Positions 12,867 through 24,250 are shown, counted from the first letter of the stretch. The stretch: DNA of 64,000 bases from Nymphaea colorata (GCF_008831285.2 NW_022204507.1:3883017-3947016); one strand, 5' to 3'. Program-made: numbers and translations. Notes: generated from the sequence alone by a model not told the origin.

Positions 12867-14178
12867 GTTCCTATCAACCTTGGTTCATCTAAGGATGTGG
12901 TCCACTGCTAGGACTAGCACATGTACACTCACCAATGCAGATGTTACCAATTAGAAATCTAATAATGACATCTAACCCATAACATATACAGACTATGGCT
13001 GAGCATATCACTTCCACCTTAACGTATATCCGTTTCTTTAATGTTTGATGCATAATGTATTGTATCTTTAAGGCAAGATTTAACCACCTATACTATGAAT
13101 TCACTTGTTGGTGACAATATTGCAAAGCTGATAAAATCCATACAGTCTGACCAAAGCAACTGACAAGCTTCACCCCGGGCACCATTAGTGGATACACCTA
13201 CGAGCAGTAGCATTATTATCCTTCCAACAAAAACCATATAGTTAAAAGAAAGAAGGAAATCCAACGTCTCTTTGTGTTTTTTTTTTTTTCAAAATCCACC
13301 CATATACTTTTTCAGTCCAACCCCATAAATAGATGAGTAAGACTTCGTTATTCGAGTTACAAATATTACATCTGCTGACAAGATAGAAACGAGGACCTTG
13401 TGAAGTACTCTACTAGAGGTTAAAGGCCTGCTCCATTTAATCTGATAATTTCAATGGTCACATTCAGTCTAAACAAAATTTTGAGTATCTTCTAACCTTA
13501 GTCCTTCATACAGCAAGATGGCTAACCTCATCTCCTCCGCACGTAGTTAAGCACTCAGGAGTCCTTGGATTTTGATCTTTAAGCCCAAAGAGTATTAAAA
13601 TTTGCAAGGCGCTTCCCACTTACAAGTTGAGGCCATGGCAAGCTTGAACACCAGAAATATGATATTGGCCTTGACATTCAACCATGCTTTTCATGCAGGC
13701 ACCATCCTCTTCCACAACTCTCCACTTTGAATACCAACTGATCAAGTGAAGATGGCAATTCTCCTCTATATATATCTCCTTAAAGATAAATCTTCCCATA
13801 TGCCACTACATAGAAGTAAAATGTATTCATCAATACATATGCTTGATCAAGCATAGCTTTTGTGTATAGTTTATGAGCCTGCTTCTTTTATTTTTTCAAT
13901 TTTGTGAGATATTCTGTGGCTGCGTATCCCATTCTTGGCAAGGTGAAAAGGAAGACCTAGACAAACGGCCGCTGGGAAACCTTGCCAAATTCTAACCTAA
14001 AACACTTGCAAGAGGACCTATTATTTTTCCATAACCATGGCAGGTAACTTAAGGGACACTGGGTCACCTTGGCAATGACCTCTACGACAACCAAACAGAG
14101 ATCCTTTTCTTCCGTTTAATACAATTAAAAAGGAAAAGGTGGTTACACATGTGATGGCTTTGTCTACCCAGCTAAAGA
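12867..14178. other. Intergenic DNA, nothing recognised
   Basis: No coding similarity, RNA gene or repeat end was found between the Harbinger target duplication and the next LTR. There is a T-run near 13280. Confidence 0.35.
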
Positions 14179-14942
14179 TGTTAACTCACTATTGGGTCGG
14201 GTCCAGCCACAAGTGAGGACCCGACCCGGGTGGAAAGAAAAAGGGGAGGGCACCCGACGGTGCCCTACCCCCTATCGCTCTCACGTCTCTCTCTCTCATT
14301 TTTTACTCATTTGAAGAAAGAAAAGAGGTCTCTTCCCTCGTGGCTCACACCAAACAAGGAGAAGGGAAAGGGGAAGGCAAAAAAGAGAAGAAGAGTATGG
14401 TTGTGGGTTTGTGCAGCCGTCTCGGTGCAAGTGTAGAGAGAGAAAGTGAAGAAACCAAGGGAAAGAAAAGAAGAACATACGGTGATTTCTTTTCTTGTTG
14501 TTTTCTTGTGCATTCATTTTTGCTATTCTCTACAAGAAGAACAACACATATTGATGTGTTTGTATTGCCTCTTTAAATATATATAAAGTCTCTCTTGCCC
14601 GTGGTTTTTTACCTCATTATTAGAGGTTTTTCCACGTAAATTGATGTCTCCTGTTTTCTGCATTATTTAGCATATATTTTGATATATATTGCTACAACAT
14701 GGTGTTGGAAACTCGATCTTATGCCCACAGCCCTGTGATTTCGATTTTCAGCAGTTTTATGTATGTCCGACTATCAAACTAGTTGGTTTGGCCTGTTTTA
14801 TTGTTGTTGAAAGCTGTCATTAGCTGCATAATTATTGGACATATATTGTTGAAGTTTGGGAGCATTTGTGTTAGCTTTGAGAGTTGTTTTTGGCTGATTA
14901 TTGTCTTGTTAAGCATTCTATTTGGGGAAAACGATTATAACA
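14179..14942 (+). repeat. 5' LTR of a Ty1/copia element
   Basis: It starts TGTTA and ends TAACA, the expected short inverted ends. Three bases later lies TGGTATCATAGCCAGG, a primer-binding site complementary to initiator-Met tRNA (canonical TGGTATCAGAGC, one base changed). A copia gag frame follows about 40 bp further on. The 764-bp length is within the copia range. CT-rich tracts around 14280-14340 and a TATA-like stretch near 14575 may belong to its promoter. No matching 3' LTR is present in the window. Confidence 0.75.
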
Positions 14943-14945
14943 AAG

Positions 14946-14961
14946 TGGTATCATAGCCAGG
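14946..14961 (+). promoter_or_regulatory. Primer-binding site (initiator-Met tRNA type)
   Basis: TGGTATCATAGCCAGG directly follows the LTR end and differs by one base from the usual plant copia primer site. Confidence 0.75.
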
Positions 14962-14987
14962 TTTGTTGTGTGCATTCTTATTGAAGG

Positions 14988-16860
14988 ATGGAGTCGATCC
15001 CCATTAGGATGGTCTCTCTAATTAGGAACTATTGGACTGTATGTAAAGTCAAAATGGAGGATTTTCTGTATTGTAAAGATTTGTATGCACCCATTGAAAA
15101 CCAGAAGCCAGCGAATATGACAGATGAAAAGTAAAAGTTATTGGATATGAAAACTATTGGCACCATCAGACAATGGTTACATAACTGTGTTTTTTATTTT
15201 TATCTACATAGGCGAGTGCAAAATCATTATGGCAGAATTTGCATGATCTTTACGAGAGGACAACAGCTGAAAACAAGGCTTTGTTGATTAGGCAATTGGT
15301 AGATCTGAAATTTAGGGAGGGAAAACTTGTGTCAGAACATTTGAATGAAGTACAAAGCATAATCAATCAGTTGTCGGCCATGAAAATGGTATTAGGTGAT
15401 GAGTTATATGCACTCTTGTTGCTTAGTTCTCTTCCCGATAGTTGGAGACTTTAGTTGTTTCTTTGAGCAACTCTGCTCCAGATGGTGTGCTAATGATGAA
15501 GCATGTAACCAGCAACATTCTAAATGAAGAGACAAGGAGAAAGTCTCTTGGTGCTACTAGTTCATAAGTGCTAGTGATGGGAGACACGAGTAGACAGAAG
15601 AACCATAACAAATGGCATGATAGATCAAAATCTATGTCCAAATCAAGGCCCAAGATGACAGGTAAATGCTTTCACTATGGTATTCCAAGTCACAAGAAGA
15701 TTGAATGCAGAAAATGAAAGAAAGAAAAGAACGGAAAAAGAAGAGTCAAGAGAATGTGAAGCCAAAAGAGTATACTACAGTTACTTCAGATGATGAGGTA
15801 GTGTTATTTTTATCTGAAGAAAATGATTTTCTCACAGTTCAAGATGCTGATTCTATATGGATTTTAAATACTAGGGCATCATATCATGCCACACCATGTA
15901 GAGAGTTGTTCTTATCATACAGAGCAGGTGATATTGGAGTAGTTCACATGGGCAACAATGACACTTCGAAGATTGTTGGGATAGGAGATGTTCGCTTTGA
16001 GACAAGCACAAGATGAAAATTGACTTTGAGGATGTGAGACATGTTCCAGATCTTAGAATGAATCTGATTTCTGTAGGAAAACTAAGTGAAGATGGATATT
16101 GTACTTCATTTAGTCAAACAGGTTGGAAACTAACAAAGGGAGCACTATTGTTGGCTAGAGGTAGCAAATTTGACTTTTTGTATGGTATGAAGTCTTGAAT
16201 CAGTAGTGTGAAGGTAAATGCAGTTACTAGTGGTACTTCGTCAGATTTGTGGCATAAGAGGTTAGGTCACATGAGTTAAAGAAGAATCAATTTGCTCACC
16301 AAGAAGAATTTGTTACCAAAGGCAGATGGTGTACAGTTATCTCCTTGTGATCATTGTTTGGTTGATAAGTTGCATACAGTCTCTTTTCAGGAAAGTGCAC
16401 TTCAAAACTAAACATGTATAGATTAGTTTAATCAGAATAAATGTGACATATAAAGGTGGAGCATCCTATTTTGTTACATTTATTGATGATGCATCTAGGA
16501 AGGTGTGGGCCTTTATAATGAAAAGTAAAAGTAAAGTAAGTAGTATCTTCATGACTTTTCATGGAGCGGTTTTCATGACTTTTCAAGGAGCGGTTGAGCG
16601 CGAGACTTTTCAAGGAGCGGTACTATGTACAGATAATGATGGTGAGTAGATAGCATCTTCTTTACGAGAGTATTGTCTAAAGCAAGGTATTAGACATGAA
16701 AAGACAGTTCCCTGTCTTACTCTAAGTTGCCCAAATATTTTTTGGGAGAGGCAATGTGTAATGCATTTTATTTAATAAACAGGTCTCCTTCAGTGCCACT
16801 AAATGGAGATATTCTACAAAGAGTTTGGTCAGAAAAAGAAGAGCAAAAAGAAATAAATTT
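14988..16860 (+). pseudogene. Ty1/copia gag-protease-integrase fragment, broken
   Basis: Gag begins with MESIPI and holds the copia-type signature WQNLHDLYERTTAENKALL...LKFREGKLVSEHL, ending LLLLSSLPDSW. The nucleocapsid knuckle reads CFHYGIPSHKKIEC: the second zinc cysteine is a tyrosine. The protease centre reads WILNTRAS where the family has WILDTGAS, so both the catalytic Asp and the Gly are lost. Next come DVRHVPDLRMNLISVGKL, the GAG-pre-integrase block LWHKRLGHMS, and the integrase start YFVTFIDDASRKVWAF. The middle of integrase is replaced by a small repeat (16553-16621). Part is then deleted, resuming at YLINRSPSVPLNGDILQRVW, and the element stops near 16855. RT, RNase H and the 3' LTR are missing. 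Stops are frequent, for example after NMTDEK and at LGHMS. It is a dead, 3'-truncated element. Confidence 0.85.
16553..16621 (+). repeat. Three-copy 18-bp repeat inside copia integrase
   Basis: The unit gacttttcaaggagcggt (first copy with cat for caa) starts at 16553, 16577 and 16604. The offsets of 24 and 27 bp both keep the reading frame, giving MTFHGAV, MTFQGAV and ETFQGAV in the protein, followed by LCTDNDGE. The latter corresponds to the conserved RTDNGGE block of integrase. Confidence 0.8.
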
Positions 16861-17705
16861 TTACACATCAAATACGATCTGTACCTAAGTTTCAATCAAT
16901 CTCAGGCTCTCAAAATAATTATAGAAACAAGACCGACAAAAGAAATTACTAATCGGCAAGGCCGCTTGTGTCAGCTGGCCTGGGTCCCGGGTACCCCGCA
17001 GTGGCTCGGCCCGCTGCCCAGGTCTACATGTCAATGCGCTGATGCTCTCTCTCTCTCCTTTCCCGACTTCTTGCTTTTGGCAGGAAATTTTTGAGAGAAC
17101 CTTAGCGGTTGGCGGGGTTATTATAGAAAATTTTCACGTCGTCCTTGCTAACTTGCTGTAATTTTGAAAAGTGCCTTCACATTTTCAATTTCTTAATAGA
17201 AACCCTTCTTTTGCTCACCGACTGCTTAACAGGTGTTTGCTTTATTTTAAAAAATTTATAGTTATATATTGTCAAAACTCTTCTATATCGCAAAAATAGG
17301 GCCATTTATTTAGTGAGTAAAATAAGCACTCGAAGGCTGGAATTTCCAATTTTACAAGATAAAGAAATCACCAACGTCCAATGCAATAGATCAAGATTAT
17401 AAGAATAAAAAAATATGTAGCCTTTTCAAGTTATAAATTAATTTATATAACTAAACACAACATTTTTTAAAACATCTCAAACACATCTATGTGGCTGCTT
17501 TTAGAAAAAAAGGCAAATGAATGAAAACCATGAGCAGGCGCTCTTCCACTAATTCTCATAAGTTATTCTTATTGGTATACCATCCTTTTTCTCTCTTTGT
17601 TTAATTTTGATATAGAAAGGAGCACGCTGAGATGAAAGATGAATACAATCAAATTTTCATATTAAAAGAACTTGAGATTCATTCTCTTTTCCCTCTCTGC
17701 TTTTT

Positions 17706-17707
<2 letters not shown>
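16861..17707. other. Intergenic DNA, nothing recognised
   Basis: A short GC-rich patch at about 16965-17050 stands out from its AT-rich surroundings and has no recognisable coding content. The remainder is AT-rich. It separates the truncated copia element from the microsatellite. Confidence 0.35.
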
Positions 17708-17765
<58 letters not shown>

Positions 17766-17779
17766 CGGGAGAGAGAGAG
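17708..17779. repeat. Compound microsatellite (TA)n(GA)n
   Basis: About 17 TA units are followed directly by about 12 GA units and a second, interrupted GA run. Confidence 0.95.
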
Positions 17780-18044
17780 TGAAATTGGTACGTACTTGAC
17801 CATTTGATTTTTTCAGGATAAAAGTTTGAGAGAAATACAAAGAGAGAAAAAGGTGATGTTTTACTCTTTGGCCGTTAAAAGAAATGGAAAACAGCCTGAT
17901 ATCTTAGAAAAAAATGAAAAAAAGGCTGATTTAAAGAGAGAAATTGGTAGGCACGTGACCATTTGATTTTTCCAATGAAAAGTGAGAGAGAAAGTCAAAG
18001 AGAAAGGAAGAGGTGATATTTTAGTCTTTGGCCGTTGAAAGCAC
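17775..18044. repeat. Diverged tandem duplication, ~159-bp offset
   Basis: The segment beginning gaaattggta at 17781 recurs at 17940. Both copies share gaccatttgatttttnca, a run of gagagaaa, and end with tttggccgttnaaag (about 17875 and 18035). Each copy is about 110 bp, separated by about 50 bp. Identity is roughly 80 percent by eye. The function is unknown; it has no reading frame. Confidence 0.75.
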
Positions 18045-18723
18045 AGTCGCTTAAACAGTAAACAACCACTTGTAAACAGTCTGCATCATAAGCTACTTGC
18101 TAATAACTCAGTTGCACATGGGAATATTATCGGTGGTTAAACAATGACGACTAAATATTTTACCTTTAATATACCATAACCATAAAATACAATCTTCCCA
18201 TGGTTACAGCTCAATATTCATGTGTTTGGCACAGCTGTACAATGGACAAACTTTTTATACAAAAAGAAATAACTCAAACATCAAAACTAAAATGTCTTTC
18301 AGGAAACTACGCTGTGCAAACACATTTAAGTAGCTTACCTTTCCACTGAAAACTCTTAATTCTTCAAGTCGCAACAGGAATTAATTCCATTTCCTAAGAA
18401 ACAAATGGAAGTCTCCAGGACATGCCTTTTTACCCTAGGAAAACCCAATAAGAGGTATGAAATGAGACCAATTTTCCTGCGTTCATAAATATGCCAAGGA
18501 AAATCCGTAGATGCCACACGAATTCTTGAAGAAATTTCATCAATTAAGACATGAACTAAAGAAAAATAAAAATAGATGTGTTACCCAAGAGGGAGATAGA
18601 GAGCAAGATTGCTCTTCTTGATTCCTTGTGTAGTTTGCAGGATTCTGCTTTCTGATCTTTGAAAATGCTGCATTCTGCGCTCTAACATTGTCAATTACTT
18701 TGGCATAAACTTAATTGCAAGCC
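18045..18723. other. Intergenic DNA, nothing recognised
   Basis: AT-rich, without coding similarity. The right part may include more of the copia LTR, whose low-coordinate end is uncertain (a second possible TG start lies near 18579). Confidence 0.3.
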
Positions 18724-19221
18724 TGTAAAAGAGAAAGAAGGATGAAGGTGATGAACAAAAGAAATTAATGTGGTTCGGAAGAAAAATTCCTACTCCACAA
18801 CTCAGTCATCAATTTCATGATGATTTGGTTCCTTAGCACAGTTTTTATACATTGCTATGTCTGATTCGAATTTGAATCAGTTTCCATGGGCATACAATCT
18901 GTTTGCTTGAATTTCTCCTTTGGTTTTGAAAAGGAGAAACTGACATTCTCCTGAAATCTTTCATCATTGTGAAGAGGCGTTTTTGTTGCTTGTCCAATTG
19001 GCTTTGCTTCCATATTTATTGCTCTTAATTTGCTGGCATTCTGATTTATTGATGGAGCCTTATCAAGATGTGTTTTAGTTTCTTGACTCTCGTGGCTGAT
19101 TTGATTTTCTGCCATATTAGTTACGCCTGATTTACTGCAGTTATGATCCATGCCTGATCTCATGGAGTTATGAACCGTTGAAGATGCACCTGTTTTTTTG
19201 GAGTGAGCTGGTGCATTATCA
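18724..19221 (-). repeat. Putative 3' LTR of minus-strand copia element
   Basis: On the minus strand the polyprotein tail is followed by a purine-rich run (TTGAGGGCGGG) and then TGATAATG, a plausible LTR start at 19221. The other end is placed at TTTTACA (18724) by its ACA terminus only, so it is tentative. A 131-codon open frame read through this region (18855-19250) begins with the tail of the copia polyprotein and then runs into LTR sequence; I do not regard it as a gene. Confidence 0.45.
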
Positions 19222-20265
19222 CCCGCCCTCAACCAAAGGGAAGGTTGCATACGTAAGCCAAAATGCTGAACCGCTGCTGAGACAATTGTTTGGTAAAAAG
19301 ATCTGCATGCTGACCTTCGGTTGTGACGAATTGAGTATGCATATTTCCTAGTGCAACTTGTTCACAAACAAAATGATAATCGACTTCCAAAATGTTTCAT
19401 ACGTGAATGAAAGACTGTTTCGATAGTGGTATGTAGTGCCGAAATTTTGTCACTCAATAGAATTGGAGCTTTGGAGAGGTAGACACCAGATCTTGTAAAT
19501 AAAGGTAAGCCATTTAATTTCAGCAGCAGCTCCAGCGAGTGCCTGGTATTCAGCTTCACAGGACGAGCGAGCAACAGTCAGTTGTTTCTTAGAGCTCCAG
19601 GATATAAAATTTGGACCAAGAAATGTGCAGTATCCTGAAGTGGATCGGCGTTTATCTGGACAGCCCGCCCAGTCTGCGTCAGAGTACGCTCGGAGAGTAA
19701 AATCTTTGGATTCATAGAACTGGATACCATATTGAGACGTGCCTCGAGCATATCGTATAATGCATTTCTAGATTTGAAAATGCTTCATCGTTGGGGCATG
19801 CATGAATTGACATGCAAAATTTACTACATAGGAGAGATCTGGCCATATAAGGGTCAAGTATTGAAGTGCACCTGCAAGACTTCGATATGCGGTAGCATTG
19901 GAATAAGGAGGATCAACTTCCTTAGTAGATTTGGAACCAACAGTAATAGGTCCGCTCACTATTTTACATTGCTGCATTTGTGCTCTAGAAATAATGTCTT
20001 GAGCTTATCTAGACTGATGCATAAACAAGCCATTAGAAGTCCTTGCAACTTGAATTCCCAAGAAGTAATTCAGATCACCCAGATCATTCATAGCAAATTG
20101 TTGTTTGACGGTGACGAGGAGTGACATTATAAATGAACGTGAATTTCCTGTAAGAATGATATCATCAACATACAGTAATAGAATAGTCATAGATTTTAGC
20201 CCATGATGCACTCCAGTGGATCCGGTAGAATTTGGTGGCTGCATATGCTGAAATCTAAATTGTTT
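19222..20265 (-). pseudogene. Ty1/copia reverse transcriptase / RNase H fragment
   Basis: Reading the minus strand, the catalytic RT block is intact as LLLYVDDIILTGN. It is followed by QQFAMNDLGDLNYFLGIQV and GLFMHQS, then YRSLAGALQYLTLIWPDLSYVVNFACQFMHAP. RNase H follows with [28 protein letters not shown] and [11 protein letters not shown]. It includes the Asp of DADW and the Glu of CEAEY. The C-terminal tail ends near MQPSLWLRAG. Several frame shifts and a stop break it (for example after LQSSNSIE). Everything upstream of the YVDD region (gag, protease, integrase) is missing, and homology ends at about 20260. RT and RNase H copy the RNA template and remove it. The fragment is non-functional. 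Confidence 0.85.
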
Positions 20266-20269
20266 CTCT

Positions 20270-21620
20270 CTCCTTACTTGACCCGAATTGATGTGGTTTG
20301 TTAAGCTGTGGGCTAGTCGTGCTCTTTGGCCAGTCAGCAGTCTTGGCACATCTATTCGCCTCACACTTGTTCCCCCCTTCCTTGGTATGAGGTGGTTCTC
20401 TCAAAACTCAAGGCATTCATGATGGGCCGTTGGTTCCCAAGTCGTATATGGTCACCCTTTCAACACCCTACTCAAGGATCCTACTTATTCTTTGAAGGAG
20501 GTCGGAGGAATCCTTGCTGAGTCGCTTTAGCCGAGGGCTGTCAAGTGTCAAGCTCAACGCCTGGTCCCCTTCCAACAAAAATAAACAGGCTTGCATGGAG
20601 CTGCCAACCATGCACCCTGTTTTCCCAATGTCTGTAGGCCACGTAGAAGGGCCCTCCTATGTTGACCCCCATTCGAGCCCCCTGCTGACTCAAGATGGCT
20701 TGAGCAGACCCACCCTCAATGAGCCAAACTACTCTAGCAGTGCCAACATATCATTTTACATTCACTGCAGTTGCTGGGGTCTCCTTGGCAGGCATTGTCT
20801 CACAGCCAGGCACAAAACGGAGATAGAGAGTGTGGGCCACCCGCAGTTTGCCTTTAACAGGGCTGGTTGTGCGACAAAGAGGTAACAATCACACCTCTGC
20901 CCATCTCCTTTGGCAGCTCCAGAAGAGCTGCTGGTTCGGCTTCTTCTAGCAGGTCCTCGGCTGCTTACACTCATGTAGCCACCCCCATTTGGCTCCGCAC
21001 GTGAAGCACTGGCCGTGCTTGAAACGTACTCACCTTTCCTTAGGAGTCAAGTGTTGTAATCACTGGTTTAGGGCATTCCTTGGGTCCACTGGTGGTGGAA
21101 TGCCCTCCTCGATTGGTATGCAGTCGCTGGCCCTAGCTAGAGTGGGCAACATCAACGGCATTTTTTGCTTGAAGAGCCAACCTAGGTTCTCTTTTCCCGT
21201 TCCAGCTCGAAAGTCAGGACAGTGTCCTGCCAGGCGTGAGTCTAGTTCTCCTCCTTTGTCCTGGGACCTTCATGCTTTGAGCGTGTGTCAGAGAGTCCAC
21301 TGCGTCACCACCCTCAAGTTCTGCCGAAGGTTCAGTTCTCTCCAATGCTGGCCCGCATGGCAATTTCAGCTTCTGGTCCGGGTACTCTCCCTAGGGGCAT
21401 TGTGCACCTTGACCCACCATTGTGCATTGGCCACCGTCGTCTGGTTCAACAAGGCATCCTTTTCTTCGACCTATTATTCCATGTCGATGGCACTATCTTC
21501 AATTTCTCCGATGCAGATCTACAACCCACAATAAGCAAAACGGAAAAAGATTTCAGAAAACCGGTTTTCACGGTCATCGTTCTCCCAAGTGGCACATGTA
21601 GAACTCAGAATACAAACCTG
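20270..21620 (-). pseudogene. GC-rich block with gypsy-type Gag zinc knuckle
   Basis: This 1.3-kb block is clearly GC-richer than its neighbours. On the minus strand at about 20955-21035 one frame reads GQCFTCGAKWGWLHECK. Its Cys-2-Cys-7-His-1-Cys spacing is that of the Gag knuckle of plant Ty3/gypsy elements (usual form CF.C.EKW.PGH.C). I cannot confirm the protease or the rest of Gag in adjoining frames; stops are frequent. Plus-strand frames here (181 and 114 codons, at 20989-21534 and 21285-21629) have no domain I recognise. The likely reading is a decayed gypsy gag-pro region that abuts the copia fragment at about 20265, making a nested or chimeric insertion. Confidence 0.45.
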
Positions 21621-21624
21621 CTGC

Positions 21625-21648
21625 TCTAATGCATCTGATTCCTGAAAT
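21625..21648 (-). other. Possible micro-exon on minus strand
   Basis: On the minus strand a short open segment encoding ESDALEQQ is framed by an acceptor-like tttcag and a donor-like cag/gtttgt. It is too short to prove anything alone. It is listed because a better exon candidate lies at 22952-23088 on the same strand. Confidence 0.15.
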
Positions 21649-22951
21649 TTGATAACAGAGATGATAGCTGAAAAATGACTTTCTGGAGGTGACTAGATAA
21701 ACAAGAAGAAACATAAATATACAGCTGATAGCATACTTATCATGGTTTGCATCTTTTGGCATAAGACCTAGAGCTACTTGCACTACAATTTCCTTTCCAT
21801 AGCACAGTCTTTCAGATCATGATTTTCTCTAATGATAAAAAGAGAAAAAGGAATAGCAACAATAAACATATATCAAATGCTCTTGAGATATTTAAACAAC
21901 AAAAGTCACCCTCGTTCAGAAGAAACGTCAATGAGCCCACCTGCTTTAAGGTCCTGGCACCTTAAGAAACGCTTTGAAAAGATTTTGAAGCAGGACACAA
22001 GAAAAGAGTTCAATAAAATAGCATAAAAGAAAACAAAAGAATTAAGAAACAGTCAACGAGGAAAAAAAATTGTTGTCAATAAAAGAACTGATGCTAAAAT
22101 TTATTCCTAAATCTAATCAGTCAGCAAAAGTTTCAAAGAATTAGCTGAAACAAAACAGGAATCATTTGTGAATCAGAGAAAGTTAAAAATTAAATTTTTT
22201 ATGATAAAAAGGTAAAAGAGAAAAAATAAAAAATTCAGAATATTGAAAATAATTAAAAATAAAAAAGACATGTAATCTATATTGATTCAAAGAGGGTTGA
22301 TTTGGATCCATGAATTTCAGTACCATGAACTAAAGTATAATTCCAGCCAGGGTCATTCTTGAACAGCTCGCAATGATGTCAAATTGCTGAATAAATGTGA
22401 TAACAGCAATAATAGTAGCAATATTTATTAATAAAAAAACTACTTAAATCAAACAAAGCCAACTTGTTCTTAGCTCACTAACAAATCATAGTATTATCAT
22501 GTTAGAGAGGCATTGTGATCACCACTGATTAATTTAACATTACAAACAGCACCAATATATGGCTAGAACGCTGGATACACATCATGTACTTAATAGGCAG
22601 CCAAGTTGGAGAAGAGGAAAACCAAGTAAGAACATGACTGTCGTAAGTTAATGTGGGAAATACACAATAACATAATGGAGAATGCAGACAAGAAGGAAAT
22701 GAACTTCAAATTTACATGAATCGCTGAACAGGTCCTGATTGCATAGACTAGAGAGTAAATTAGTAATTAGTTTGGGAAAAAACGAAATTAACATAACACC
22801 AGAAGAAAAAACAGTTTTTTATGACCAACTCAAGCATAAAATGCTTATTCATGTGCATATATTTCTAATAGAAGCACTAAATTAGCATGTGCTAGAGGAA
22901 TGCAAAATGAGAAACTAATTGATGAACATATTAACAATTAAAATCATCAAC
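21649..22951. other. AT-rich, intron-like DNA between possible exons
   Basis: Mostly A-rich with no long frames. A segment at about 22325-22388 (minus strand) is bounded by an acceptor-like ttcag and a donor-like catg/gtac. Entered in the phase left by the exon at 22952-23088, it stays open for ten codons and then meets a stop. That would fit either a terminal exon or chance. Confidence 0.25.
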
Positions 22952-23088
22952 CTTTGAGCTGCATTGTCTATCTCTTCATTATCTATGCAGTTTAGCTCGT
23001 TTTCATCAAAGCCTGTGCCCAAGCACGAAGTCTCAGGCACTGTATACAAATTGGTGCCAAAGTCATCAAAGTTATCCATATCAACATT
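22952..23088 (-). other. Candidate internal exon of an unrecognised gene
   Basis: On the minus strand a 137-nt stretch is open in one frame. It is preceded by a good acceptor (gataattgcag) and ends CAAAG/gttgat, a usable donor. It encodes about 45 residues rich in Asp, Glu and Asn, including NVDMDNFDDFGTNLYTVPE and ENELNCIDNEEIDNAAQR. The surroundings are typical AT-rich intron sequence. No domain is recognised and I assign no function. It could be one exon of a real gene reaching into 21.6-22.4 kb or a chance open segment. Confidence 0.35.
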
Positions 23089-23764
23089 CTGCAATTATCA
23101 AAAGAAGACAAAAATTAGTCATGGACTAGCATAATTATTTCCAGTTATCTAAAGCATAATTATTTCCAGTTAGTTAAAACACCAAGTACTTATTCACATT
23201 TGCCTCTGTTCTTGGGACCAGGGTTAGTATGGAATCAGGAGCGAGTAGAGAGACCCCAACAAAATTTTGGAAGTAGAAACCAAGAAATGAACTGGAAGTG
23301 ACCCAAAAGTAGATCACGAAGCAAACGAGACCAAAGTAGCAAGTTAAGAAACAACTATCCAGCAAAAAATATAACTTATAAACATAGATCAAACATTCAA
23401 GTTTCAAACTCCAAAGTTTTTGAATAATTAAGTTTTAAGCTTGGGCAAAGATTTATAAAATAGGGTTTGATTACATTAGGAGTCTAGATTTTACTGAAAA
23501 AAGAAGCTTGCATCAGTTGCCTGAATGGGAAGCTGGCTTCTTTCTTTAAATAGTGCTCTCATGACACTTCAAAAGCACCTTACTTTTTGCTTTCCAATGT
23601 GCGGTGAAGCCCCATTCGTAATTCTGCTACTCCTGCTTGGGACCAGTTTCCAAACTCAGGTGTTGTCACTGTGAGTGTGCTGGCCTTGAGGGACACCAAG
23701 AATGCTCAGTTACCAATCTTATCATGTTTAGCATTTATGTTTGTTCTGCATGAATACTTAGTAT
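23089..23764. other. Intergenic or intronic DNA, nothing recognised
   Basis: Short frames only. It may include upstream exons of the minus-strand candidate gene, but none could be defined. Confidence 0.3.
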
Positions 23765-24092
23765 ATGTCATACGTAATACGTATAAATCACATAGTAACC
23801 TACATGTTATATGTTAATGTATATGGATATTATAAATATACAAATATCATATACGTCATATATTTTATGTATTATATATATATTATACATTTACGTATAC
23901 GTTACATAGTAATATACATTTATGATGTCATATATACATTATATACAATTATATATAATATTTATGTAATATACATACTATAATTGTTATATACACATAT
24001 ACATATAACTATATACTATTTACGTCATATACTATAATATTATATAGATACAACTATATGTACACATTATATACACAATATATTACATGTAT

Positions 24093-24179
<87 letters not shown>

Positions 24180-24250
24180 ATTATATATGTAATGTAACAT
24201 ATATATACATATATAATAAATTATGTATTGCATATGTAATCTAGCATGTT
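23765..24250. repeat. AT-dinucleotide-rich low-complexity region with (TA)n and (TG)n
   Basis: Nearly 500 bp of TA-, TAC- and TAT-rich sequence has a pure (TA)n core at about 24095-24158, continuing into (TG)n to about 24179. It ends about 180 bp before the receptor-kinase start codon. The 72-codon Tyr/Ile-rich frame inside it is an artefact. Confidence 0.9.

Noticed and set aside
12304-12877. Overlapping minus-strand frames of 139 and 156 codons
   Set aside because: They arise from a GA-rich 51-bp direct repeat in the terminal part of a Harbinger element and have no domain.
14946-14961. Possible tRNA gene because of the tRNA-complementary motif
   Set aside because: It is a primer-binding site next to an LTR; no cloverleaf can be drawn. 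The same applies at 36538, 46366, 50302 and 61932.
18855-19250. 131-codon minus-strand frame
   Set aside because: Begins with the last residues of a copia polyprotein and then reads into the LTR; no separate protein.
23765-23983. 72-codon Tyr/Ile-rich open frame
   Set aside because: It is wholly within TA-rich low-complexity DNA; composition explains it.
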